Source: Agaribacillus aureus
GTDB taxonomy: Bacteria; Bacteroidota; Bacteroidia; Cytophagales; Cyclobacteriaceae
NCBI GenBank assembly: GCA_030442055.1
Contig: JAUJEB010000003.1
Span: 310,001-374,000 of the forward strand
Direction: 5' to 3'
Length of the DNA stretch: 64,000 bases
Positions 1 to 9,438 of the stretch are shown piece after piece; positions within the stretch are counted from its first letter, which is position 1; each line of letters begins with the position of its first letter. The notes beneath the pieces are model-generated. The model did no database searches. It saw nothing but the letters and a program-made list of their open reading frames with translations, and had not been told where the DNA came from. The position numbers were made by a program, and so were the translations under genes.

Positions 1-451
1 GGAAGTCATGTTTCACCTGATTGATCACTACCTCCTTTCGCTGAAGTTTGGCAAGATCAACTTTTGAAGCTTCCTTGATAATCCTGATCAAAGTATCGTT
101 ATCGGCATTTCGACTTTCCTGGCTTCCGGGCTTATCCACAAAGTCAAAGGCGCCTGCTTGCAAGGCCTCGAAAATTTGCGGACTGTCTTTTTCCAACGCG
201 CTAACCAGGATGATTGGGGTTGGTATCGATTCCATCACTGCCTTCACCAAATGCAGGCCATCGTATTCAGGCATGACCATATCACTGACGATCACATCCG
301 GTTTTCGTTGAAGTGCTTTTTCAAAACCTTCTTTTCCATTACTGGCAGCACCAACTACTTCAATTTCGGCATTTCGGGACAACATGTTGGAAATGATTAA
401 CCTCATAAGTCCTAAATCCTCAACCACTAATATTTTGATTTTATCCTTCAT
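1..451 (-). CDS. cheB: Chemotaxis protein-glutamate methylesterase-type response regulator (CheB), N-terminal part
   Basis: The frame starts at ATG 451 and runs off the left edge, so only the first 150 residues are seen. They form a complete receiver domain: acidic residues E11/D12, phospho-acceptor D57 in the stretch SDMVMPEYDG, switch residue S84 and conserved lysine K107 in DFVDKP. The segment from S84 to K107 (SALEKDS, then ALQAGAFDFVDKP) is typical of CheB, whose C-terminal methylesterase removes methyl groups from chemoreceptors. That catalytic domain would lie left of the window and is not visible. A different output domain is therefore possible, but the residues around K107 and the charged linker after it favour CheB. 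No signal peptide is present; the protein is cytoplasmic. Confidence 0.75.
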   Translation of the reverse strand, partial: MKDKIKILVVEDLGLMRLIISNMLSRNAEIEVVGAASNGKEGFEKALQRKPDVIVSDMVMPEYDGLHLVKAVMESIPTPIILVSALEKDSPQIFEALQAGAFDFVDKPGSQESRNADNDTLIRIIKEASKVDLAKLQRKEVVINQVKHDF

Positions 452-1166
452 AGAATCTATAAAGAATTAGCTTATTCTCCTTAAACATACCTATTACTTC
501 GATATACTATCGACTTAGCGTGATTGTTTTCTTTCCATCCGGCAGGACCTATTAAGCGTCTCCCAATTAGTATAGCTAAAACCTTACAAAACTAGTTCCA
601 CTTTAAACAAAAAAAAATAATGTTTTTCTGGAAAAATAAAATTAGGTTTTTTTCCTAATCGGGTCATTTGGAAGCTAATATAAGAATAAAAAGAGTTATC
701 CAAAAAAATCACCTCCCCAAGTTCTAAATCCTACCGCGAAACCGGAAAAGAAAAGCTGTCGTGAATAGCGGGTAAATTAACTATGATATCTATATGATAT
801 TGCTGCCCTCCAAATACCCACACGCTCACATTCCTCAAGAATCACCCTTTCCGGCCAATTCATTCATGCTAATCGACCCATACCCGCCGGGCCACCTTCC
901 CCTGGGAAGGATTAATTATCCCTTTTTAAATAAGGAATAAAAAAAGCAACTAAGATCACCCACACAACCTATCCATAATCACAATCACACCCACCTCAAA
1001 CCCCTTACCCTCCCTAACAACTTATATACTCCCCTGTCAGTTTAGGGATGAACACAGTTTTTTTAAGTACCGGAATTATTAGCTGACTGTTAGAAGTTTC
1101 TGGAGCTTTTTATTATTTTTAAAGCTTTACTGTCAAAAACCATTTTTATATAAAACAACTAACCCG
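452..1166. other. Divergent intergenic region, 715 bp
   Basis: No coding frame with convincing composition is seen here. It lies between the divergent cheB-like gene and the tricorn-like protease, so it must hold both promoters, but no full TTTG/TAnnTTTG pair was found. A short tight hairpin lies at 895-910 (CCTTCCC, 2-nt loop, GGGAAGG). The stretch 940-950 is a poly-A run. Confidence 0.5.
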
Positions 1167-4100
1167 ATGAATAAAATCGCCTTTACATTTTTTTTGACGC
1201 TCCTGTCATTCGAGATCTTTTCCCAAACCAACGCCAGAATGTTTCAGCACCCCGATGTATCCGAAACACACATTTGTTTTGTTTACGCCGGAGATATCTG
1301 GATTGCACCCAAAGACGGCGGAACCGCAGTACAGCTAAGTTCACCCAAAGGTGCGGAGTCATTCCCTAAATTTTCTCCCGATGGTAAATCCATTGCCTTT
1401 TCAGGAAACTATGGGGGAAATGTTGATGTATATACCATCCCCACTGCCGGTGGCGTTCCTTTCAGGCTTACCTATCACGGCATGAGCGACCGGGTGCTGG
1501 GATGGCATCCCGATGGGGAAAAGGTGCTTTTCAATTCTTCCCGGGAAAGTGGCAAACAGCGTTTCGGCCAGTTTTATACCGTTTCCAGGAAGGGGGGACT
1601 GGCGGAGAAACTGCCAATCGCTTATGGGGAATTTGCTTCGTATGCACCTGACGGCGATCGCGTAGCTTTTACAGACAGGTCAAGAGTATTTAGAACCTGG
1701 AAAAGGTATCGTGGAGGTGCCGCGCCTGATATTCTCCTGTTTGACCTCAAAACCCTCACCCATCAAAATATCACCTCTAACGCTTCCAACGATGAAGTCC
1801 CCATGTGGCACAACAATAAAATCTATTACTTATCGGATGAAGGACCATCAAAGCGTTACAATATTTGGGTATATGACCTCGACAAAGCCAGTAACACCCA
1901 ATTGACAAAATTTACAGAGTTTGATATACATTTCCCTTCTATTGGTCACAATGATCTTGTTTTTGAAGCCGGGGGAGATCTCTATTTAATGAATTTGAGT
2001 GATGAGAAGTATAAAAAGCTGAATATCAATGTTATAACAGACAATATCTCAACGGTTACTAAAAATGAAAAAGTAGCTAATTACGTGAAAAACGGATGGG
2101 TATCACCCGACGGAAATCGCGTTGTGATCGAGGCGCGGGGAGATTTGTTTTCGCTACCGGCTGAAAAGGGATATGTCAAAAACTTAACAAATTCCAGCGG
2201 GACGGCAGAGCGAAGTCCATCCTGGTCACCTGATGGGAAGAAGATCGCATTTTGGAGTGATGAATCAGGCGAATACGAGTTGTACATTTATGATAGAAAA
2301 AGCGATCAAAAGCGGAAATTAACCAATTACGGCCCCGGATTCAGATATCACATTTTTTGGTCTCCCGACAGTAAAAAACTGGCGTTTGTGGAGCAAACCC
2401 AAAAGATCAGGGTTTTTGACACTGAAACCAACGCTACTACCGACATTGACAAAGGGCTTTGGATGGCCCATGGTGGGCTTTCAAATTTCCAGGTAAGCTG
2501 GTCTTCGGATAGTCGATGGATAGCCTACTCCAGGGGGCTGGCCAACCGGCATAATGCTATTTTTGTATTTGACATGAAAAACAAAAGCCGTCACCAATTG
2601 ACCAGCGGTTTTTATCACGACTATTCTCCCGCCTTCGATCCGGATGGAAAATATCTGTATTTTCTTACTAACAGAAGCCTTTCTCCGGTTTACAGTGATA
2701 TGGACAATACCTTTATATATCCAAACACCACTCAGCTGGCCGCTGCCTCTTTGAGAAAAGATGTGCCCTCTCCTATGGCGCCGGAAAATGATGAAGTTGA
2801 GGTAAAGGAGGATGATAAAGACAAAGCGCCTGAAAAAGGTAGCAAAAAGAAAAAGAATGGCGACAAGGAGGATGATAAAAAGGACGATGACGAAAAACCG
2901 GTGGAGATTGCTTTGGATGGATTCGAGGAACGCATGGTCATTTTACCCCCGGCACCCGGAAATTATAATAATGTACAAGCCGTTTCAGGCAAGGTAATTT
3001 ACCAGCAATACCCTAATTCAGGCTCCAGGGAGAAAAAGAGCCCCGTCAAATATTTTGACCTGGAGGAAAGGAAGGAAAAATCCATCATCGACAACAGCAA
3101 TTTCTACCAGCTCGCGGCAAATGGGAAAAAAATGCTGGTGCGGCAGGATAGTAAAATAGCGATCATTGATGTGAAGCCCAATCAGAAGATTGAAAAGAAG
3201 GTACCCATGGGCGATATGGAAATGGCAGTGAACCCCAAGGAGGAATGGAAGCAGATTTTTAATGACAGCTGGCGATTCCAGCGGGATTATTTCTATGACA
3301 AAAAAATGCATGGCGTCGATTGGGATGGGATGCGTTTAAGGTACGGAGCGCTTATTGATGAAGCCATTACCCGGTGGGATGTAAACTACGTAATCGGAGA
3401 ATTGATAGGTGAGTTAAATGCGTCTCACACCTACCGTTTTGGTGGCGACATCGAAAGCAGCAATTATCGCAATGTCGGTTACCTGGGAGTAGATTGGGAA
3501 ATAGTGAATGGGTATTACAGGATCAAGCATATTGTCAATGGTGCCCCCTGGGATGCTGAGGTGCGATCGCCATTGGCCTTGCCCGGTGTGGATGTAAACG
3601 AGGGAGACTACGTACTTGCTGTAAATGGTGTCAAAATGGACATTACCAAAGATCCGGCGGCGGCTTTCCAGGGACTTGCCAATAAAACTGTAGCCCTCAC
3701 GATTAACAGCGCTCCTACAAAATCTAATTCCCGGACTGAAGTGGTTAAACCCCTCCGGTCCGAGGCCAGGCTCCGTCATCTGGAATGGATCAATGCCAAC
3801 AGGCTAACAGTTGAAAAAGCCACCAATGGCCGTGTAGGATACGTCTACGTACCCAGCACAGGCAGGGATGGTCAAAACGAACTGATCAGACAGTTTCTGG
3901 GGCAGATAGATAAGGAAGGGCTCATTATTGACGAACGCTTTAACAATGGCGGACAAATACCTGATCGATTTGTTGAAATGTTAAACCGTAAACCACTGGC
4001 TTACTGGGCAGTAAGAGATGGCAAAGACTGGGCCTGGCCTCCATTTGGACATTTTGGTCCGAAGGCCATGCTTATTAACGGTTGGGCAGGTTCTGGTGGG

Positions 4101-4427
4101 GATGCTTTTCCGGATTACTTCAGAAAGCTAGGCATCGGACCATTGATTGGGGCCCGGACCTGGGGTGGTCTTATAGGCATATCAGGTGTACCCAGTTTAA
4201 TCGATGGCGGTGGCGTTACCGTACCAACGTTTAGCATGTACGATCCTGATGGGGAGTGGTTCAAGGAGGGCCATGGCGTCGACCCCGATATTGAGGTTTT
4301 GGAAGATCCGGGTAAACTTGCCCAGGGCATCGATACCCAATTAGAACGCGCCATCGAATACATGAATGACCAACTTAAAAACAAGCCATACGTAAAGCCT
4401 GAACACAAGCCTTACAGAACCCGGTAA
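1167..4427 (+). CDS. Secreted tricorn-like peptidase (S41 family, beta-propeller, PDZ)
   Basis: This 1086-residue protein begins with a signal peptide ending near FSQ at residue 20, so it is exported. Residues about 30-530 hold repeated WSPDGKxIAF-type blades (TolB/tricorn propellers). A very charged Lys/Asp/Glu linker lies around residues 530-580. A core domain, a PDZ domain (about 780-860) and a C-terminal S41 peptidase domain follow. The catalytic residues known from archaeal tricorn can be placed: H754 in NASHTYRF, nucleophile S976 in AGSGGDAF, and E1034 in KEGHGVDPDI. The likely role is trimming of oligopeptides in the periplasm or at the surface. Such proteins are common in Bacteroidota. 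It appears monocistronic, and a convergent gene follows 52 bp downstream. Confidence 0.9.
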   Translation: MNKIAFTFFLTLLSFEIFSQTNARMFQHPDVSETHICFVYAGDIWIAPKDGGTAVQLSSPKGAESFPKFSPDGKSIAFSGNYGGNVDVYTIPTAGGVPFRLTYHGMSDRVLGWHPDGEKVLFNSSRESGKQRFGQFYTVSRKGGLAEKLPIAYGEFASYAPDGDRVAFTDRSRVFRTWKRYRGGAAPDILLFDLKTLTHQNITSNASNDEVPMWHNNKIYYLSDEGPSKRYNIWVYDLDKASNTQLTKFTEFDIHFPSIGHNDLVFEAGGDLYLMNLSDEKYKKLNINVITDNISTVTKNEKVANYVKNGWVSPDGNRVVIEARGDLFSLPAEKGYVKNLTNSSGTAERSPSWSPDGKKIAFWSDESGEYELYIYDRKSDQKRKLTNYGPGFRYHIFWSPDSKKLAFVEQTQKIRVFDTETNATTDIDKGLWMAHGGLSNFQVSWSSDSRWIAYSRGLANRHNAIFVFDMKNKSRHQLTSGFYHDYSPAFDPDGKYLYFLTNRSLSPVYSDMDNTFIYPNTTQLAAASLRKDVPSPMAPENDEVEVKEDDKDKAPEKGSKKKKNGDKEDDKKDDDEKPVEIALDGFEERMVILPPAPGNYNNVQAVSGKVIYQQYPNSGSREKKSPVKYFDLEERKEKSIIDNSNFYQLAANGKKMLVRQDSKIAIIDVKPNQKIEKKVPMGDMEMAVNPKEEWKQIFNDSWRFQRDYFYDKKMHGVDWDGMRLRYGALIDEAITRWDVNYVIGELIGELNASHTYRFGGDIESSNYRNVGYLGVDWEIVNGYYRIKHIVNGAPWDAEVRSPLALPGVDVNEGDYVLAVNGVKMDITKDPAAAFQGLANKTVALTINSAPTKSNSRTEVVKPLRSEARLRHLEWINANRLTVEKATNGRVGYVYVPSTGRDGQNELIRQFLGQIDKEGLIIDERFNNGGQIPDRFVEMLNRKPLAYWAVRDGKDWAWPPFGHFGPKAMLINGWAGSGGDAFPDYFRKLGIGPLIGARTWGGLIGISGVPSLIDGGGVTVPTFSMYDPDGEWFKEGHGVDPDIEVLEDPGKLAQGIDTQLERAIEYMNDQLKNKPYVKPEHKPYRTR

Positions 4428-4479
4428 AATATGAGAGCACCCACCGGCAAGGTAGGTTTGGGTGAGAATTAGTGCTCCT

Positions 4480-4962
4480 TCAGTAAGGAACCAAACCTTC
4501 CATGCCTTGTGCCTTTCGCAAGATAGCAATTTGTCCCAAATGCCACGCTTCATGGTATAACCAGAAGACAAAAGCACCCCTGATAGTATTGATGCCGTGG
4601 GGTAGCTCATAGCCAATTTCAGCTTCCAGGCTTGCCCGATCCTGTAACGTCAATTGATCGAAGATCCTGGTAGAGACCTCCTGCCATACTTTTGAAAGCG
4701 TCATCAGGTCAGGATACTGGTTATCAGGGTTATAGGCTTCCTTGAAAGCGGCACTCCAGGCATACTCGCGTTTCTCTCCCAAAAGCTCCAAGAGGTGGAT
4801 ACGGCTATTGGTCAGGTGTCCGGCGATCCACAAAATGGCATTGGTTTTTTCCGCCGTTCTAAATAAAGACTGCTCCCTTGTCAGAGATGCTATTCGTTCA
4901 TCAAATAGCTGGCTGTTAAACTTTAATAGTTCCAGCACATCAGATTGTATCGCTTTGTCCAT
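4480..4962 (-). CDS. DinB-family four-helix protein
   Basis: The 160-residue product has the DinB/YfiT layout: an amphipathic four-helix bundle with three histidines that bind a divalent metal in this family. These are H49 (in IAGHLTNSR), H137 and H141 (in YHEAWHLGQI). Family members act as thiol transferases or damage-inducible proteins of unclear activity, and no specific substrate can be read here. It is the last gene of a four-gene minus-strand unit and overlaps the preceding AHSA1 gene by 23 bp, which suggests translational coupling. It is cytoplasmic; no signal peptide is seen. Confidence 0.85.
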   Translation of the reverse strand: MDKAIQSDVLELLKFNSQLFDERIASLTREQSLFRTAEKTNAILWIAGHLTNSRIHLLELLGEKREYAWSAAFKEAYNPDNQYPDLMTLSKVWQEVSTRIFDQLTLQDRASLEAEIGYELPHGINTIRGAFVFWLYHEAWHLGQIAILRKAQGMEGLVPY

Positions 4963-5407
4963 GGTCGGTTTGTTTTAAATTTAAGTATTCATACATCTTA
5001 TCAAACATCGCTTCCCAGGCCTTTGTACGACGCTCCATATTTTCAGGCACCAGGGTGAATTCCTGTTTGAATGACATCTGTGTTTTCCCATCACTTAGGG
5101 TTGAAAGACGTATGGTAACCAGGCTCTCTCCTATCCTGCTCATGGTGGTTCCTACATACTTCAGCGTAAACATTAACATCCGGGGAGGGTTTATGTCCTT
5201 GTAAGTTCCCTCAATATTAAATGCGGGACCATGGTCACCCTCCAGGTAAAAGATGTATTTACCTCCGTTGCGTAAATCGATGTCGACCTTGCGCGTTCGC
5301 ATGCCGGGTGGTCCAAACCATTGTACAACATAATCCGGGGTCGTCAATGCCTCGAAAACGACTTCCGGAGGCTGATTAAATTTCCTGGTCAGGAAGACAG
5401 TATTCAT
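4940..5407 (-). CDS. AHSA1/SRPBCC-family ligand-binding protein
   Basis: The 155-residue protein opens with a strand followed by a helix of the form PPEVVFEALTTPDYVVQWFGPPG, the signature of the Aha1-C-like START/SRPBCC fold. Later strands contain GGKYIFYLEG and the C-terminal helix carries MFDKMYEYL. These cups bind small hydrophobic ligands; the ligand is unknown. It overlaps the upstream ArsR gene by 4 bp (ATGA), and ArsR plus AHSA1 is a recurrent gene pair in bacteria. It probably acts in the cytoplasm in the process the ArsR repressor controls. Confidence 0.88.
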   Translation of the reverse strand: MNTVFLTRKFNQPPEVVFEALTTPDYVVQWFGPPGMRTRKVDIDLRNGGKYIFYLEGDHGPAFNIEGTYKDINPPRMLMFTLKYVGTTMSRIGESLVTIRLSTLSDGKTQMSFKQEFTLVPENMERRTKAWEAMFDKMYEYLNLKQTDHGQSDTI

Positions 5408-5748
5408 TTTTTGGATTTAGATGGTTTTGAATCAAGAAAGCTTTGTAAAGCATCAAAATTATGCTGCCAAAAAGCGTGATTTTTGGCGATCCAGAAAGCA
5501 GCCTCTTCCAACGGCGCCGCATTGTAAGAACAGATGAATTGTTTTCCATCCCTTCTTCTTGTTAACAAACTGGCTTTTTCAATTAGAGAAAGGTGCTTGG
5601 AGACAGCCTGAAAACTTATGTCGTAGTAACTGGCTATTTCCATTACCGAATAATCTTTTTCCTTCAACCGCGAAATAATGGATCGGCGGGTGGGATCGGA
5701 TAAGACCGCAAAAACCCTGTCTAATCTTGATTGATAAATTTTAGGCAT
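5404..5748 (-). CDS. ArsR-family winged-helix repressor
   Basis: This 114-residue protein has the ArsR winged-helix pattern: VLSDPTRRSIISRLKEKDYS, then the recognition helix AVSKHLSLIEKASLL and the wing RRRDGKQFICSY. A longer open frame starts at a TTG at 5763, but the ATG at 5748 gives the usual family N-terminus and overlaps the upstream stop codon by 8 bp. No cysteine metal site (CVC type) is seen, so it belongs to the non-metal, AHSA1-associated branch. It is the second gene of the unit and probably represses its own operon through the inverted repeat at 6108-6133. Confidence 0.9.
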   Translation of the reverse strand: MPKIYQSRLDRVFAVLSDPTRRSIISRLKEKDYSVMEIASYYDISFQAVSKHLSLIEKASLLTRRRDGKQFICSYNAAPLEEAAFWIAKNHAFWQHNFDALQSFLDSKPSKSKK

Positions 5749-6067
5749 GATCCGGACTTTCAAAAAACTCCCAGGCTGATGCGACCAAAGAAAGGTTTTC
5801 GGCTTTGGGCGGTATTTCCGGTTCGCTGGCCTTCAACTCGGCACGAAAAGTATTAAACGACGGCAATTCACTAACGATATTACCGGTTTGCTGATCGGGA
5901 TACATGGCAAAATGCAGGAAGGTTTTCCCATCCTCCAACAAAAAGGAACTGTACTTTATGTTTGGATTGTTCATAGCCCTCAGATCGGCCATCACCTTGT
6001 TGATGTTTTCTTTGTTCTTCTGAACATAGTCATCTTTTACGGTATACTGTACTTTAACGATTTTCAT
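5741..6067 (-). CDS. Small ABM-like (dimeric alpha/beta-barrel) protein, function unknown
   Basis: The 108-residue product starts with MKIVKVQYTVKDDYV and continues with a helix rich in Lys and Asn, a central strand (YSSFLLEDGKTFLHFA) and a short C-terminal helix. This is the layout of single-domain antibiotic-biosynthesis-monooxygenase-like or stress-response barrel proteins, although no catalytic residue can be assigned. It is the first gene of the four-gene unit and lies immediately downstream of the 10-6-10 inverted repeat. The ArsR gene overlaps its end. The fold assignment is an inference from the secondary-structure pattern; the gene itself is secure from coupling and codon use. Confidence 0.7.
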   Translation of the reverse strand: MKIVKVQYTVKDDYVQKNKENINKVMADLRAMNNPNIKYSSFLLEDGKTFLHFAMYPDQQTGNIVSELPSFNTFRAELKASEPEIPPKAENLSLVASAWEFFESPDHA

Positions 6068-6107
6068 TCAACTATTTGGTTTAATGTTAACAATATTATC
6101 TTTTACG

Positions 6108-6133
6108 AACATTCAACAAAAAGGTTGAATGTT
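6108..6133. promoter_or_regulatory. Putative ArsR operator (10-bp inverted repeat, 6-bp spacer)
   Basis: AACATTCAAC at 6108-6117 and GTTGAATGTT at 6124-6133 are exact reverse complements. The site lies 41-66 bp before the ATG of the ArsR-containing operon. A perfect dyad of this size next to a gene set encoding an ArsR repressor is most simply its operator. Binding is not shown by the sequence. Confidence 0.6.
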
Positions 6134-6267
6134 GGGTGAAAAAATTTGACAATCATAGAAAATAGCACCAGGAATCGCCAATAGTGCATGTGGTACATGC
6201 CGTTAAAAGCCTATTGCAACTAACGGGAAATTGGCAGGGTCTTTATGACAACACTAAATCTTTATCA

Positions 6268-6642
6268 ATGAAAAAATTGATTTTAATACTATTGGTTTGT
6301 GCATTTAGCGCTTGCTCAGATGACGATGAACCAGCTGTCGCCGACGATTTAAATGGTAAATGGCATCTGACCAATGTAACTTGTGAATGCATGCCAGCCA
6401 ATTTGGTGGCAGGAGATCACACATGGGATTTTGACTTATCTAAAAAACAATTAAATGTGGTCAATAGTGTGAACAAACCACTTCAAATACTAGAAACCGG
6501 TAGCTACGCATTTAAAATTGAAAATGACGAAATAACCATTCAGTCAGTAACCTATGATTATTATTTTGAAAAAGGTCAATTATTTTTGGCCGATGATCCC
6601 GAAGTAGATGGTCCGCTGATGACGTTTGAGCGGGTTAATTAA
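6268..6642 (+). CDS. Small lipocalin-like lipoprotein
   Basis: The 124-residue protein has a lipoprotein signal, MKKLILILLVCAFSAC, with C16 as the acylated residue, followed by an acidic DDDEP stretch. The mature part (NGKWHLTNVTCECMPA, then alternating strands ending in MTFERVN) looks like the short lipocalin-like beta barrels common in Bacteroidota. Ligand and function are unknown. An upstream in-frame start at 6184 would bury the signal peptide 28 residues inside, so ATG 6268 is chosen. It is a single gene, convergent with the permease gene across a terminator at 6732-6768. Confidence 0.8.
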   Translation: MKKLILILLVCAFSACSDDDEPAVADDLNGKWHLTNVTCECMPANLVAGDHTWDFDLSKKQLNVVNSVNKPLQILETGSYAFKIENDEITIQSVTYDYYFEKGQLFLADDPEVDGPLMTFERVN

Positions 6643-6731
6643 AAAGTCCTGCAAACTTCAACCAATGCGCAAGCCAAACCTTCAGCAGACCTCTCCCGGT
6701 TTAATGAAAAATCACTGATCCATCCAATGGC

Positions 6732-6768
6732 AGAAAACAGGATGGGTCGCTTTTCCGCCCTGTTTTCT
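6732..6768. terminator. Bidirectional intrinsic terminator candidate
   Basis: AGAAAACAGG at 6732-6741 pairs exactly with CCTGTTTTCT at 6759-6768. The site lies between the ends of two convergent genes (stops at 6642 and 6781). The T-rich arm helps termination in both directions. Confidence 0.6.
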
Positions 6769-6780
6769 CCTATTTTCTCA

Positions 6781-9438
6781 CTATTCCGATCTTAACTTAT
6801 TGGCAGGGTTGATCAGTGCCGCTTTCACAGATTCAAAACCCACGGTCAGGGCGGCAATGAGCACCACCAAAAAACCTGCTATCACAAACACGTTCCAGGT
6901 AATTGGAATCTGGTACTCAAAGTCCCGCAACCAAAAATCCATGATGTACCAACCGATCGGAACCGCCAAAACCAAAGAAACCGTGACTAGCCTCAGGAAG
7001 TTCAGCGTTAGTAGCTGCAAAATGATCCGGACCGATGCCCCGAGTACCTTGCGGATGCTGATCTCCCTGGCACGCTGCTCGACCATGAAGGCTGAAAGAC
7101 CAAAAAGTCCCAGACAGGCCACTACGATGCCAAAAACAGCAAAGGCGGAAAACAAGTCGCCCGTCCGCCGGACATCGGCATACATTCGGGCATAGCTTTC
7201 ATCGAGGAAGGTATATCGGATAGGTTGATTTGGCTTGAACCGGTCCCAAACGCCTGTAATGGAAGATAAGGTATTTGCCATATCCCCGGTATCTACTTTG
7301 ACAGACAGAATTGATCCATTCCCGCTACGCACCATGGCGAGCCCCTCTATTTTCCCTTTGAGCGTTTCGAAGTGAAAGTCTTCGACCACCCCTACTACGA
7401 CCCATCTGCCAAAATTCATGATCCATTCCCCAACAGGGTTTTCCAGACCCAACTCCTTAGCCATCGTCTGATTAATAACAATGGCTGCTGAATCAGAGGC
7501 AATATCATCGGAAAAATTTCTACCCTCAACCAGTTTCATCCCCATGACATCAATATAATCGGGGTCTACTCTCCAGATTTGCGCACTAACTCCCACATCA
7601 ATTTTGTCGCGTCCATCTTTCCAAAACATGTTACCATTCCGCTTGGTACCCTTCACAGGTAAATAGCTGCTTACGGCCGCATGTTTTACCTGTGAAAGAT
7701 TTAATAACTCTTCCTTCAGCACGGGCAACTTGTCTCCCAAAGTATTGGCACCGTGGAGCATAATTACCTGATCTTTATTAAAACCCAGTTTTTTATTAAG
7801 AATAAACTGCATCTGTTGGTGTACAACAAAGGCACCAACGATCAGAACCGTCGATGTTGTGAACTGAAACACCACCAGGCCACTCCTTAAAAAAGAATTT
7901 TTACTGCCACCGGCGAGCCTTCCCTTTAAAACACTAATGGGTTTAAAAGCGGACAAATAAAAGGAAGGATATAGTCCGGATAGCAGGCCGATACCCAGCG
8001 CAAACAAAACCAGCGTCGGTATAAACCACCATTCGGTTATTGGGAAAGCAAGGTCTTTGCCCGCGACCGCGTTAAAATAAGGCATGGCCATTGCGGCCAA
8101 TAACACACCTAACAATACTGATATGGTGCTAAAGATAACTGACTCGGTCAGGAACTGCTGAATAAGACTGCCGCGATGGGATCCAACCACCTTTCTCAAG
8201 CCTACCTCTTTGGCCCTGTTTGCGGATTTTGCGGTAGAAAGATTAATAAAATTAACACAGGCCAGTAGCATTATGAAAGCGGCAATAGCGATGAAAAACC
8301 AGACAATTTGTATATCACTAACCTCCAGAAAATCAGAAATATCCTTAGATCTCAAATGGATGTCTCCTACCGGTTGTAAAACAAGCGAATGATATTTTCG
8401 GGCCTTATCAGCTCCTTGCCGCCCTTGTTTTTCCCCGTAATCGATGATATAATTATCGCGAACGGACAGGAGTTGTTCTTCCAGGGCATCCGGGTCTGTC
8501 CCGGGTCGGACCTTGATATATGGACTGTAATTCCAACAGCACCAACTGGTTTGTTCCCCATTCCAGAATTCGACGCCACTTAGCGTAATTAAGAAGTCGA
8601 TTCCTTCAATATGAGTATTTCTCAAATTCTCCATGACACCCCCAACTACAAAAGGTTCGGATTCGTTATCATTGATAATGACAACTTTGCCCACCGGATT
8701 TTGATTGGGAAAATATTTCTCTGCCTTTCTTCTGGAAATTAATATTGAACCTGGTTCTGAAAGCGCATGTGCCCTTTTTCCATAGACCATGGGGATCTCT
8801 AGCATTTCGATAAATTCCTGATCTGCGTAGGCAAAACGCTCTTCAAAGACATTCGTTACCTGGTCTGCAGGCCTGAATAAATTGCCGCCTGCCCGAAACC
8901 ATCCATCAAAGGCTATCAATCGGCCGCTTTGCTCAATGTCGGCAAAATTCTCTTTTAACACGGCGGCGATAGGAGCGGGAAAAGACGTTCCCTTCCAACT
9001 ATCGGCCGGGTCATCGCTTTTATAAATTACGCGGTAGAGCAGCTCCCCATTTTCATAATGTTGGTCGATGCTGAGTTCATCTCTCACAAACAGGGTGATG
9101 AGGAGACAAATGGCGATACTCAGCGAAAACCCACCAATTTTGATGGCCGAATACATTTTGTACTTAAGGATGTTTCTCCAGGTGATCTTAGTAAAATTTC
9201 TGAACATGGCAATATAGTTTGTGTGGGGTGAGATAGGTTTCTTCTTAAAGGCAAAGGGCTGAAGGAAAAGAACCACATTAAACACAAAAAGCCAATTAGC
9301 CCTTCTTCTGCCGATCACAGCACACCGCCTGGCATATAGCTCCAGCAAGTCGCCCAACACCGCATCCGTCAGGTGACGGTTACAGTACCATTCGAAAAAC
9401 CGAACAGCCCATTCCGGAGGTCGATGGTTACTTTTCAT
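6781..9438 (-). CDS. MacB/FtsX-type ABC transporter permease with N-terminal prefix domain
   Basis: The 885-residue membrane protein starts with a short soluble segment (PPEWAVRFFEWYCNRHLTDAVL type) and a first membrane helix near residues 50-65. This matches the prefix domain found in PadR-linked permeases of Cytophagales. A MacB-like half follows: a membrane helix at SIAICLLITLFV, a large periplasmic core, an FtsX block with three helices near 380-510, and a second core and FtsX block near 540-880. No ATP-binding protein is encoded beside it, as is usual for this class. The ATG at 9438 overlaps the PadR stop as ATGA; an upstream in-frame start at 9480 is less likely. Substrate unknown. Confidence 0.88.
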   Translation of the reverse strand: MKSNHRPPEWAVRFFEWYCNRHLTDAVLGDLLELYARRCAVIGRRRANWLFVFNVVLFLQPFAFKKKPISPHTNYIAMFRNFTKITWRNILKYKMYSAIKIGGFSLSIAICLLITLFVRDELSIDQHYENGELLYRVIYKSDDPADSWKGTSFPAPIAAVLKENFADIEQSGRLIAFDGWFRAGGNLFRPADQVTNVFEERFAYADQEFIEMLEIPMVYGKRAHALSEPGSILISRRKAEKYFPNQNPVGKVVIINDNESEPFVVGGVMENLRNTHIEGIDFLITLSGVEFWNGEQTSWCCWNYSPYIKVRPGTDPDALEEQLLSVRDNYIIDYGEKQGRQGADKARKYHSLVLQPVGDIHLRSKDISDFLEVSDIQIVWFFIAIAAFIMLLACVNFINLSTAKSANRAKEVGLRKVVGSHRGSLIQQFLTESVIFSTISVLLGVLLAAMAMPYFNAVAGKDLAFPITEWWFIPTLVLFALGIGLLSGLYPSFYLSAFKPISVLKGRLAGGSKNSFLRSGLVVFQFTTSTVLIVGAFVVHQQMQFILNKKLGFNKDQVIMLHGANTLGDKLPVLKEELLNLSQVKHAAVSSYLPVKGTKRNGNMFWKDGRDKIDVGVSAQIWRVDPDYIDVMGMKLVEGRNFSDDIASDSAAIVINQTMAKELGLENPVGEWIMNFGRWVVVGVVEDFHFETLKGKIEGLAMVRSGNGSILSVKVDTGDMANTLSSITGVWDRFKPNQPIRYTFLDESYARMYADVRRTGDLFSAFAVFGIVVACLGLFGLSAFMVEQRAREISIRKVLGASVRIILQLLTLNFLRLVTVSLVLAVPIGWYIMDFWLRDFEYQIPITWNVFVIAGFLVVLIAALTVGFESVKAALINPANKLRSE

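Noticed and set aside
4435-4477. GAGCAC/GTGCTC inverted repeat as a terminator between the protease and DinB genes
   Set aside because: Only 6 bp pair, the loop is 31 nt and there is no T-tract, so it is not supported as a terminator.
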